Shown here: piece after piece, positions 36,275 to 44,282 of the stretch
Layout of the letters: each line of letters opens with the position of its first letter
Numbering within the stretch: the stretch's first letter is position 1
From: Devosia oryziradicis
GTDB lineage: Bacteria > Pseudomonadota > Alphaproteobacteria > Rhizobiales > Devosiaceae
Assembly: GCF_016698645.1 (NCBI RefSeq)
Contig: NZ_CP068047.1
Span: forward strand, 3,321,001-3,385,000
DNA length: 64,000 nt
Direction of reading: 5' to 3'
The notes under the pieces: model-generated
The model's database searches: none
The model's input: only the letters and a program-made list of their open reading frames with translations
What the model was told of the DNA's origin: nothing
Program-made: the position numbers and the translations under genes

Positions 36275-37678
36275 ATGACGTCGAAGAAGTTCACTCGCCG
36301 TGACGTATTGAGGACCGGTGGAGCCGCCGGCATCGGCCTGTGGGCCGCCGGCAATGGCCTGCCGGTATTCGGCCAGGACGCCCCCGCCCCAGAACTGGAT
36401 CTGCCGCAGGGCGCTGCCGGCAAGCTGACGGTCATTCACCGTACCGAATATTTCGAGGCGGCGCAGAACCTGTTCCGCGATACGGTCGCCGAGTTTGCCA
36501 AGGCCAACAATGTCGAGCTCGACATTTCGACGACCAACCCGGAATCGTTTGGCGACTTCCTGGGCAAGATGACGGCCGCCGTGAAGGCGGGTAACCCGCC
36601 CGACCTGGCCTATACCAGCAACGTTTCGGTGCCGCAGATGCACCTGCTGGGCCTGCTCGAGGACGTCAATGACGTGGTCGAGGAAGCCATCAGCAAGTAT
36701 GGCAACGTGATGCAGGGCATCAACGCCGAAAAGATCGGCAAGATCGACGGCAAGTGGATGGCCATTCCGTTTATCGCCAACACCACCGGCACGTTCTTCC
36801 GTGGCGACAAGCTCAAGGAAAAGGGCATCGATCCGGCAACGCTGGACACCTGGGAAAAGCGCCGCGAAGCAGCGCTCGCCATTTCGGACCCGGACAACGA
36901 GTTCTGGGGTTGGGGTCTCACGGTCAACCAGGGCGGCGACGGCTGGGGCGTGGCATCGGGCATCCTCAACGCCTTTGGCGGCCACTTCACCGATGAAAGC
37001 GGCACCAAGGTCGAGTTCGACTCGCCCGAGACCGTTGCCGCGTACGAGTTCGTGCGCGAGACCTATGACCGCAACGGCAAGTATGCCGCAATGCTGCCTC
37101 CCGGCGTCGAAAGCTGGGGCGACACGTCCAACAACGAAGCCTGGCTGGCAGGCAGCATCGGCTACACGCACAATGCGTTCTCGGTTTATGCCGCGTCCAA
37201 GCGCGACAACAACCCGGTCTTCCCGAACACCATCCTGCTGCGTCAGCCCAATGCCAATAACGGCGACAGCCGTGACGGCGGTGCGGTCGGCGGCTGGCTG
37301 ACCATCTTCAAGGGCGCACCAAACCTGGACCTCGCCAAGAAGCTGGCCCTTGACCTGCTCGACCCGGCCAACTTCACCCCGATGTCCTCGATCGCCGGCG
37401 GCCTGTTCATGCCGGCCTACGAGAACCTGTGGACCGACGAACTGATCTCGGCCGATCCCAACTACGCGATCATCAAGGACCAGGTCAGCGTGGCCGAGCC
37501 GTTCATCGGCCCGTCCTGGCCGGCCCAGCCGGCTGCGCAGATCGACGCGATCCGCGCCCAGGGCATCCTGGAACAGTCGATGGGCAATGTGATTGCCGGT
37601 CGCATGACGTCCCAGGAAGCTGTGACCGACGCCCACAACAAGATCGTCCAGATCTTCGAAGAAGGCGGCATCATGTAG
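36275..37678 (+). CDS. Extracellular sugar-binding protein (CUT1 family) with Tat signal
   Basis: A 467-residue family-1 solute-binding protein. The signal region KKFTRRDVLRTGGAAGIGLW has a twin-arginine motif, so export is probably by Tat after folding, not Sec; mature protein starts near residue 33 (QDAPAPEL). The body shows the family pattern, including NPPDLAYTSNVSVPQM and AIPFIANTTGTFFRGDKLKE. GGAGGAG precedes the ATG at 36275. First gene of the operon; a 13-bp hairpin after its stop may keep its mRNA abundant relative to the permease. Ligand is unknown; a sugar or sugar acid is likely given the enolase-superfamily enzyme downstream. Confidence 0.92.
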   Translation: MTSKKFTRRDVLRTGGAAGIGLWAAGNGLPVFGQDAPAPELDLPQGAAGKLTVIHRTEYFEAAQNLFRDTVAEFAKANNVELDISTTNPESFGDFLGKMTAAVKAGNPPDLAYTSNVSVPQMHLLGLLEDVNDVVEEAISKYGNVMQGINAEKIGKIDGKWMAIPFIANTTGTFFRGDKLKEKGIDPATLDTWEKRREAALAISDPDNEFWGWGLTVNQGGDGWGVASGILNAFGGHFTDESGTKVEFDSPETVAAYEFVRETYDRNGKYAAMLPPGVESWGDTSNNEAWLAGSIGYTHNAFSVYAASKRDNNPVFPNTILLRQPNANNGDSRDGGAVGGWLTIFKGAPNLDLAKKLALDLLDPANFTPMSSIAGGLFMPAYENLWTDELISADPNYAIIKDQVSVAEPFIGPSWPAQPAAQIDAIRAQGILEQSMGNVIAGRMTSQEAVTDAHNKIVQIFEEGGIM

Positions 37679-37691
37679 CCGAAGAAATGCG

Positions 37692-37723
37692 CGCGGCGCG
37701 GTGGACTTTACCACCGCGCCGCG
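37692..37723 (+). terminator. Intercistronic stem-loop after the binding-protein gene
   Basis: A perfect 13-bp GC-rich stem (CGCGGCGCGGTGG / CCACCGCGCCGCG) with a 6-nt ACTTTA loop, 13 bp after the stop codon and without a T-run. Such hairpins behind binding-protein genes commonly block 3' exonucleases or partly attenuate transcription so that the receptor outnumbers the permease. Confidence 0.65.
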
Positions 37724-37816
37724 TGGTTCTTGTCGATCCTGCAGGCGCCGCCCTCAGGCGCCAGCGCTAGGCTTTATCGGTTGCGACCGGGGGCATGACC
37801 CCGACGGAGTATTGGC

Positions 37817-39778
37817 ATGGAAGATCGGATGACCTTGACGCTGGGCGCGGCACGACCGCAGCCTTCCCGCAAAAAGCGTCTGGAGGCCCTGTTCGGCCGC
37901 GACTGGAAGGTCGGCTATCTGTTCGTGCTGCCCCTGGTCCTCATCATGGCGCTGCTGATCTTCTGGCCATTTGTCAGCGCCATCTTCATCAGCACGACAT
38001 CGCTCAATTTCCTTACCGGCGAAACCGCCAATGTCGGCCTGCGCAATTACCAGCGGCTGTGGACCAACAGCGATTTCCTGCAGTCGATGCAGAATACCAT
38101 CCAGTTCACCTTCTGGTCGCTGCTGCTCAAATTTGTCATCGGCATGACCGTGGCGCTCATCCTCAACAGTCGCCTGCCGTTCCGCAGCCTGCTCAGCGGC
38201 ATCATGCTGCTGCCCTGGATCGTGCCCGAGATCGTGACGGCGCTGGCCTGGAAGAGCATCTACGACCCCATGTTCGGTGGCCTCAACCCGATCCTGCAGG
38301 GCGCGGGTGTCATCGACCGGCCATTGGGCTGGCTGTCGGATCCCAGCATGGCGATGGGAAGCATCATCTCGGTCAATGTGTGGAAGGGCATTCCCTTCTT
38401 CGTGCTGCTGCTGCTGGCTGGCCTCAAGGCCATCGATCGCGAACAGCTCGAGGCGGCGCAGGTGGATGGTGCCAATGCCGTCCAGCGCTTCCGCAATGTC
38501 ACCCTGCCCGGCCTGCGCTATGTGATCGTGGTCACCCTGCTGCTGTCGTTCATTTCCACCTTCAACCAGTTCGGCCTGCCCTTTCTGATGACGGGCGGCG
38601 GACCGAGCGGGGCCACCAAGCTCTATTCGATCCTCGCCTATGAAAAGGCGCTGGGCTCGCTGCAGTATGGCCCGGGCATCGCCATCGCCTTCAGCGTGGC
38701 GCCGTTGATGGCCATCCTGATCTGGCTACTGGCGCGCTTCATGCGCCATGACGACAAGCGCGACGGCGCGTCGGAGCGCGGCCCGGGACTATCCGATCGC
38801 CTGCTGGCGGGCGGCACCTGGCTGGTCAATGTGATCATCGACCTCGCCTTCCTGCCTATCCAGTTGGTCTTTGCGGGTATTGAATGGGTGGTTCGTCGCG
38901 TGCGCGTCGCTACCGGGCGCTCGCCCGTGCAGCCCATTTTCAAGCAGAGCGCGCGCTCCAATGCGGGGCCGCTGGCCCGGCTGCTGGTCCTGGTGCCGCT
39001 GCTGGCATTCGTGCTGTTCCCGTTCTACTGGATTGTGACGACCTCGCTCAAGACGACGTCGCAGATCAGCGAACGCCGCTCGATCTTCTGGCCCGAACCC
39101 TTTACCGGCGATCAGTATGTATCGCTGGTCCGCGACACGCCGTTCCTGACCTGGCTGATGAATTCGGTCTTCGTGGCCGCGCTGAGTACCCTGGTCTCGG
39201 TGGCCCTGGCGTCCTTGGCTGCCTATGCGCTGTCGCGGCTGCGGTTCCGCGGCGCGGGCCTGCTGACCACGCTGCTGCTCATCACCTATCTGCTGCCGGG
39301 TACGCTGCTGTTCATTCCGCTCTACCAGACGCTGACCTCGATGGGTGTCATCAACACGCATGCCGCGCTGATCATCACCTATCCGACTTTCCTTCTGCCC
39401 TTTGCCACTTGGGTGCTGATGGGGTATTTCCGTTCCATTCCGATCGAACTGGAGGAAGCCGCCCGTATCGATGGTGCCAGCCGACTGTATATCTTCTGGC
39501 GCATCACCCTGCCCCTGGCGGCACCTGCCATCCTGTCGGTGACGCTGTTCGCCTTCACCAATGCCTGGAACGAGTTCCTCTTTGCCTTCGTGTTCATTAC
39601 CAGCGAATCGTTGCGCACCCTGCCAATCGGCCTGCAGTCGCTGGTCGTTGGCGATATCCTGCCCTGGGGCAAGCTGATGGCCGCATCGTTGCTGACTGCA
39701 ATCCCCGTGGCCGTGCTCTATGTCTATGCCCAACGCTTCCTGGCCGAGGGGCTAACCGTCGGGGCCGTCAAGGGATGA
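37817..39778 (+). CDS. Fused CUT1 ABC permease (MalF-type half joined to MalG-type half)
   Basis: A single 653-residue protein replaces the usual two permeases. The first half (about 30-310) is MalF/UgpA-like with EAA motif around residues 210-232 (LEAAQVDGANAVQRF, ending TLPGL). The second half (about 385-653) is MalG/UgpE-like with EAA motif around 545-569 (LEEAARIDGASRLYIF, ending TLPLA). The 75-residue linker (311-385) contains an extra hydrophobic stretch (334-358) ending in RRVRVATGR. Both EAA loops look functional, so one chain could dock both ATPase subunits. No internal stop or frameshift. The start at 37817 follows GACGGAG; 37829 is an alternative. Confidence 0.9.
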   Translation: MEDRMTLTLGAARPQPSRKKRLEALFGRDWKVGYLFVLPLVLIMALLIFWPFVSAIFISTTSLNFLTGETANVGLRNYQRLWTNSDFLQSMQNTIQFTFWSLLLKFVIGMTVALILNSRLPFRSLLSGIMLLPWIVPEIVTALAWKSIYDPMFGGLNPILQGAGVIDRPLGWLSDPSMAMGSIISVNVWKGIPFFVLLLLAGLKAIDREQLEAAQVDGANAVQRFRNVTLPGLRYVIVVTLLLSFISTFNQFGLPFLMTGGGPSGATKLYSILAYEKALGSLQYGPGIAIAFSVAPLMAILIWLLARFMRHDDKRDGASERGPGLSDRLLAGGTWLVNVIIDLAFLPIQLVFAGIEWVVRRVRVATGRSPVQPIFKQSARSNAGPLARLLVLVPLLAFVLFPFYWIVTTSLKTTSQISERRSIFWPEPFTGDQYVSLVRDTPFLTWLMNSVFVAALSTLVSVALASLAAYALSRLRFRGAGLLTTLLLITYLLPGTLLFIPLYQTLTSMGVINTHAALIITYPTFLLPFATWVLMGYFRSIPIELEEAARIDGASRLYIFWRITLPLAAPAILSVTLFAFTNAWNEFLFAFVFITSESLRTLPIGLQSLVVGDILPWGKLMAASLLTAIPVAVLYVYAQRFLAEGLTVGAVKG

Positions 39779-40527
39779 CAACTCCGCCTCGGATGGCGGC
39801 GGGCGGCAGTGCGCTCAACGCCTCCATCGTGCGCAACTCGATCCCCTCGGCCGTGGACGCCATGGTGATCAATATCCGTGCGCTGATCTCCGACGGCGGG
39901 CTCAGCGTCGGGGACAGCCTGCCCACGGAACGCGAACTGTGCGAGCGTTTCCAGGCCAGCCGGAACACGGTGCGCGAGGCCATGCGCATCATGAAAGCCT
40001 ATGGCATCGTCTCGGTTCGCCCCAAGGTGGGTGCCATCATCGTCGACGATCGGATGGAGCGGGCCCTCGACCTGTTCTCGTTCAATACGCTCGATATTTC
40101 GCGGCGCACGTTTGACGACATCCAGGGCTTCCGCAAACTGATCGAGGTGGGATCGGTGGATGCCATCTTCGACCAGATGCGGCCAGACGACATCGCCGAG
40201 ATGCGGGCGATCAATGCGCAGATGCGGGCGGCGGCCTCGATCGAGGAGGCCTCCGAGATGGATTTCCGCTTCCATTTCAGGCTGGTTTCCATGCTCGACA
40301 ACCGGGCGGTGTGCGACGTCTATCGCATCATGAAGCCGGTCATCATTCGCATCATGGAGCGCGCCAAACAGCTCAAGGATTTCACGGTCGATACCTATGA
40401 GCAGCATGCCGCTGTGGTGGATGCCTTGGCGATCCGCGACCGCATCCGGTACCAGTATGCATTGCAGTCCCATCTCCAGGTGGGCATCACGACATTTGAA
40501 ACCCCGCAGGATCTGACGCCGGCCTGA
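39775..40527 (+). CDS. GntR-family regulator, FadR/FCD subfamily
   Basis: A 250-residue repressor-type regulator. The winged helix-turn-helix (about 22-90) has LSVGDSLPTERELCERFQAS and RNTVREAMRIMKAYGIV, hallmark of GntR. The C-terminal all-helical FCD domain (about 105-240) keeps probable metal or ligand residues in EMDFRFHFRL and EQHAAVVDAL. The ATG overlaps the permease stop (ATGA), so it is made with the transporter and probably responds to the imported acid sugar or its breakdown product. The palindrome at 36061-36077 is the likely operator. Confidence 0.92.
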   Translation: MTTPPRMAAGGSALNASIVRNSIPSAVDAMVINIRALISDGGLSVGDSLPTERELCERFQASRNTVREAMRIMKAYGIVSVRPKVGAIIVDDRMERALDLFSFNTLDISRRTFDDIQGFRKLIEVGSVDAIFDQMRPDDIAEMRAINAQMRAAASIEEASEMDFRFHFRLVSMLDNRAVCDVYRIMKPVIIRIMERAKQLKDFTVDTYEQHAAVVDALAIRDRIRYQYALQSHLQVGITTFETPQDLTPA

Positions 40528-40645
40528 CCGGCGCGCCGCAGACCGGGTGCTGGCAACGCCCCGTTCGCGCGATCGTCAACCTGACGGCATTTTAAGAGGA
40601 AGAGGCGGCGCGAAGACCTGCGCGCCGGTTCAGGGAGAAGCCAAA

Positions 40646-41803
40646 GTGAAGATTACCTCGGTCAAGACGGCTGCCACGGTGGGCCACTGCATGCATCTAT
40701 GGGTCCGCATCGAGACCGATGCCGGCATTACCGGCCTGGGGGAATGCGTCCATGGCGGCCACCAGGCCATCGCCATCATTGAAAAGGAGCTGGCGCAGAA
40801 GCTGGTCGGCCGCGACCCGTTTGCCATCGACGCCATCTTCGAGGAAATCCGCCGCAGCCTGGTGTTCGAGGGCGGCTTTGCGGGCGCGCTGATCACCGCG
40901 CTGACCGGCGTCGAGATCGCGCTCTGGGATCTCAAGGGCAAGGCGCTTCAAGTGCCGATCTATGAGCTGATGGGCGGCAAGTTCCGCGACAATATCCGCG
41001 TCTATTGCGACTGCGAAGTCTCGCCCGGCATGAACATGGACGAAGTGCAGCGCGAAGTGGACGAAGTGCTCGAGGCCGGTTTCACCGCGCTCAAGGTTGA
41101 CCTCGACATTCGCGCCTATGGCCATACGGGCACGGAAACGGGCTGGTATGAAAAGGACGGCTTCAACATGACTCCCAACAAGTGGGAGCATGACCGCATG
41201 GTGCAACTAGCCGAAATGGTGGTGAAGGCGGCGGGCAAGGAAGTTGAAGTCGCGTGCGACCTTCATACAAGGCTCGACAAGCACAGCGCCATCCGCCTGG
41301 CCCGGGATCTGGAGCACCTGCAGCTGATGTGGCTGGAAGAACCCATTCCGCCGGAGAATATCGACGTGATGGCCGAGATCACACGCAGTACCTCCACCCC
41401 GATCTGCGCCGGCGAGAACCTCTATCTGCGCCATGGCTTCCGTAAGCTGCTCGAGCAGCAGGCCGTGGACATCATCATGCCCGACATTCCCAAATGCGGT
41501 GGGCTTTCGGAATGCCGCAAGATCGCCGAGCTGGCCGATCTCTATTCAATCCCCTTCGCGCCGCACAACGTGTCCTCGCCCATTGGAACGATGGCTTCGG
41601 CGCAGGTCTGCGCCACAGTGCCCAATTTCCTGGTGCTCGAGTTCCACTGGTTCCACCGGGACTACTGGGCGACGATCACCGATGGCGGCGAGATCATCAA
41701 GAACGGCAAGATCGCGCTGAGCGACCGGCCGGGTATCGGGCTCGAACTCAACGAGGAAGTGGCCAAGACCTATCAGTATCCGGGCACGACCTGGTTCGCT
41801 TGA
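40646..41803 (+). CDS. Enolase-superfamily (mandelate racemase/muconate lactonizing) enzyme, acid-sugar dehydratase-like
   Basis: A 385-residue enzyme beginning with GTG (VKITSVKTAATVGH), preceded by AGGGAG at good spacing; the frame is open to 40547 but upstream sequence is unlike the family. Capping-domain and barrel motifs are clear: GLGECVHGG, GVEIALWDLKGKALQVPIYE, and metal ligands in ACDLHTRL, WLEEPIPPEN and CAGENLYLR, plus the catalytic-type His in FAPHNVSSPIG. The pattern most resembles galactonate/mannonate-type dehydratases. Clustering with the ABC importer and GntR suggests catabolism of an imported sugar acid; substrate is not assignable. Confidence 0.88.
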   Translation: MKITSVKTAATVGHCMHLWVRIETDAGITGLGECVHGGHQAIAIIEKELAQKLVGRDPFAIDAIFEEIRRSLVFEGGFAGALITALTGVEIALWDLKGKALQVPIYELMGGKFRDNIRVYCDCEVSPGMNMDEVQREVDEVLEAGFTALKVDLDIRAYGHTGTETGWYEKDGFNMTPNKWEHDRMVQLAEMVVKAAGKEVEVACDLHTRLDKHSAIRLARDLEHLQLMWLEEPIPPENIDVMAEITRSTSTPICAGENLYLRHGFRKLLEQQAVDIIMPDIPKCGGLSECRKIAELADLYSIPFAPHNVSSPIGTMASAQVCATVPNFLVLEFHWFHRDYWATITDGGEIIKNGKIALSDRPGIGLELNEEVAKTYQYPGTTWFA

Positions 41804-41847
41804 TCGCATCCGCGCGACATCGGCGGAGGGGCCCGTAGTCGCGCGCC

Positions 41848-41883
41848 GGGCGCTGGTGACCAAACGCACCGGCGCCCATTTTT
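41848..41883 (+). terminator. Rho-independent terminator of the sugar ABC operon
   Basis: Stem GGGCGCTGGTG / CACCGGCGCCC (11 bp with one G-T pair) and an 8-nt loop, followed by ATTTTT. It lies 44 bp after the enolase-superfamily gene and just before the convergent glycosyltransferase stop. Confidence 0.8.
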
Positions 41884-41900
41884 CTGCGTCGTTGCCAGCG

Positions 41901-43034
41901 CTACTTCCAGGTGAAGATGCGCGTGACCGAATAATTGAACACCGAACTCATCAGCGCGCCGGCGAGGCCGGCAACGATGGGCACGGCGCGGGCCTCGTAG
42001 ATCACCGAGGCTATCGAGACATTGGCAATGCCGCCCAGCGAGCAGACCAGGTAGAAGATGAGCAGCCCCATCCACAGCTTGGCCCCGTGCAGCTTGCGGT
42101 CGGCATAGGTGAGGATGTTGTTGATGAAGAAGTTCCAGGTCATGGCGGTGATGGTCGCGACGATCTGAGCCACCAGGAAGGGCTGCGGTGCTACACTGGT
42201 CAGCAGCCACAAGACGGCCAGGTGGATGGCCAGTCCACTGAATCCAACCAGGGCAAAGAGCAGGAAGCTTGTGGGCAACAGGCCGCCGGTCAGCTTGGAC
42301 AGCCACAGGCCGAGGAACTGCAGCACGACGAGCGGGCTCATCTTGCTTTCGCCCGACAGACGCTGGCGGAAAGTGTAGGGAACCTGGGCTATGGCCGGTG
42401 GCGTGCCCTTGCGCGTAGCCGTGACGACCAGGTCGAGCAGGATCTTGAAACCTTCCGACGACAGCTGTGGCGCGACGTCGATGAAAAGGTCGCGGCGGAG
42501 CATGAAGAAGCCGCTCATGGGGTCGGCAAGTTCCTGGCCGGCCACCAGGGTCGAGAGGCGTGTCGCCAGGTTGCTGCCCCAGAGGCGCAGCGGCGAAAGG
42601 CCGTCCCCGGCGGAGCCGCCACCGGCATAGCGCGAGCCGACGGCGATATCGGCGCCGGCGCGAACCTTGGCCAGCATGGCGGGAAGGATGGCTTCATCGT
42701 GCTGCAGGTCGCCATCCATCACGGCGACGAAAGGCGCACTGGTGGAGAGGATGCCCTCGGCGCAGGCCGACGAGAGGCCACGCCGGCCCAGCCGCTTGAT
42801 GCATCGGACATTGTCGTGGAGGCGCGACAGCTCCCAGGCCGCGTCGGCGGTGCCGTCCGGGCTGTTGTCGTCGACAAAGATCAGTTCCCAGTTGATCCCG
42901 GCGAGCGCCACTTCCAGGCGCTCCACCAAGGGCGCGACGTTGTCGTGCTCGTTGAAGGTGGGGACGATGACGGCCAGTTCGGGCGCCTGCCGGGTGGCGA
43001 TAGAGGTAGCGGAGGTCTTGGTCAGGACAGACAT
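41901..43034 (-). CDS. Polyprenol-phosphate glycosyltransferase with GtrA-like membrane domain
   Basis: A 377-residue protein. The N-terminal GT2 catalytic domain (about 15-245) is DPM1-like: VIVPTFNEHDNVAPLV, FVDDNSPDGTAD, VMDGDLQHDEAILP, and GESKMS. The C-terminal 120 residues carry about four helices typical of the GtrA family (FLLFALVGFSGLAIHLAV). Such enzymes transfer mannose or glucose to polyprenyl phosphate at the cytoplasmic face of the membrane. It is 9 bp downstream of opgC, so it may be part of the glucan operon and supply a lipid-linked sugar. Confidence 0.9.
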   Translation of the reverse strand: MSVLTKTSATSIATRQAPELAVIVPTFNEHDNVAPLVERLEVALAGINWELIFVDDNSPDGTADAAWELSRLHDNVRCIKRLGRRGLSSACAEGILSTSAPFVAVMDGDLQHDEAILPAMLAKVRAGADIAVGSRYAGGGSAGDGLSPLRLWGSNLATRLSTLVAGQELADPMSGFFMLRRDLFIDVAPQLSSEGFKILLDLVVTATRKGTPPAIAQVPYTFRQRLSGESKMSPLVVLQFLGLWLSKLTGGLLPTSFLLFALVGFSGLAIHLAVLWLLTSVAPQPFLVAQIVATITAMTWNFFINNILTYADRKLHGAKLWMGLLIFYLVCSLGGIANVSIASVIYEARAVPIVAGLAGALMSSVFNYSVTRIFTWK

Positions 43035-43043
43035 GATCGTCTC

Positions 43044-44282
43044 CTAAGCGCGGGATGGGGCGGTTCGGGCAGCGGAGCGCAGCTCGGCGGTGCGGGTCAG
43101 CACCCAGGCCAGCGCGAGCAAGGCAAGGATGCCGCCACCCAGGATGAGGCCGTCGAACAGCGGATCGGGTTGGCGGGGCGTCTTCACCACCTGCAGGAAC
43201 AGGCTGATGACGGTGCCAGTGGCAAAAACAGCAAGCCCCTGACGCCCGAGAAGGCGGAACGGCGCGGCTGCGGGCGAAGCAGCAAGGGTGCGCATGATGG
43301 GCAGGTTGCCGAGCACATAGAACAGGGCCAGCGCATGCAGCAGGCGCGGCAGGGCGAGGAACGTCTTGTCGAACCAGGTTATGTAGAAGGGTGCACCGGC
43401 ATCGGCGATGAGGGTGAGGACGCCGCGCCCGGCCTCGCCGAGTTGGGGAACCTTGACCCAGAGCAGCACGAAGACGACGAAGGCGGCGGCCAGGCCAAAC
43501 AGCAGCGGATGATAGGGGATGAAGCGCTTGCGCGCCTTCATGGCCACGCCCGACAGCAAGCCTATAACGAACAGGATCTGCCAGGAGAACGGGTTGAAAA
43601 ACCAGCCACCCGAGGTGGGAAAGTTCGGCAGGTTGAGGCGGAACTGGCCGGCGACGACCCACAGGGCGACGGACAGCACCAGCATCAGCCACGGACGGCG
43701 CAGGCCAACCAGCAGGAAGAGCGGCGTTGCCAGCAGCAGCACGGTATAAAGCGGTAGAATGTTGAGATAACCCAGCTGATGGCTCAACAGCGGAATGCCG
43801 ATCAGCGTGCTCAGCGGCTGGCCATAAATGGGGGTGATATTGTTCTTGTGCATCACCTCGGGCAGGTCGAACCATAGCGCCGCTGCGGAGAACATGGCCA
43901 GGCACAGCATGGTTATGGTGATGTGCACGAAATAGAGCTGGCGCGCCCGGGCCCAGACCTTGGCTACGGCCAGCCAGAGATTGCCCGTTCGGAAGCCGTT
44001 GGAATAGGCAAGCCCTGCCGCCATGCCCGACATGAAGACAAAGGCTTCAGCCGCATCGGAGAAGCCGAAATTGCGGTTGGTGAAAGTCTCGTAGATGGTG
44101 CCCGGCACGTGGTTGATGAAAATCATCACCAGCGCAATGCCGCGGAACATATCGAGCCGCGCATCGCGGCCAACCGGTGCGGCGGAATTGTTGCGCGTGG
44201 TCTCTGTCGACCAGATGGCGCGCATCCAGTTCGGACCAAGCAGGCCGGCGGACCGATAGGCCGTGGTGTCAGGCAGGGACAT
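43044..44282 (-). CDS. opgC: OpgC-type succinyl/acyl transferase for osmoregulated periplasmic glucan
   Basis: A 412-residue membrane protein with about ten helices. The N-terminal RDARLDMFRGIALVMIFINHVPG is diagnostic of OpgC, which adds succinyl groups to periplasmic glucans. GFSDAAEAFVFMSGMAAG follows. Its ATG lies 14 bp inside the opgH 3' end, so synthesis is coupled to the glucosyltransferase. Confidence 0.9.
   Translation of the reverse strand: MSLPDTTAYRSAGLLGPNWMRAIWSTETTRNNSAAPVGRDARLDMFRGIALVMIFINHVPGTIYETFTNRNFGFSDAAEAFVFMSGMAAGLAYSNGFRTGNLWLAVAKVWARARQLYFVHITITMLCLAMFSAAALWFDLPEVMHKNNITPIYGQPLSTLIGIPLLSHQLGYLNILPLYTVLLLATPLFLLVGLRRPWLMLVLSVALWVVAGQFRLNLPNFPTSGGWFFNPFSWQILFVIGLLSGVAMKARKRFIPYHPLLFGLAAAFVVFVLLWVKVPQLGEAGRGVLTLIADAGAPFYITWFDKTFLALPRLLHALALFYVLGNLPIMRTLAASPAAAPFRLLGRQGLAVFATGTVISLFLQVVKTPRQPDPLFDGLILGGGILALLALAWVLTRTAELRSAARTAPSRA

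Noticed and set aside
36254-37714. 486-residue open frame antisense to the sugar-binding protein
   Set aside because: Reverse-frame shadow of a clear binding-protein gene with signal peptide and ribosome site.
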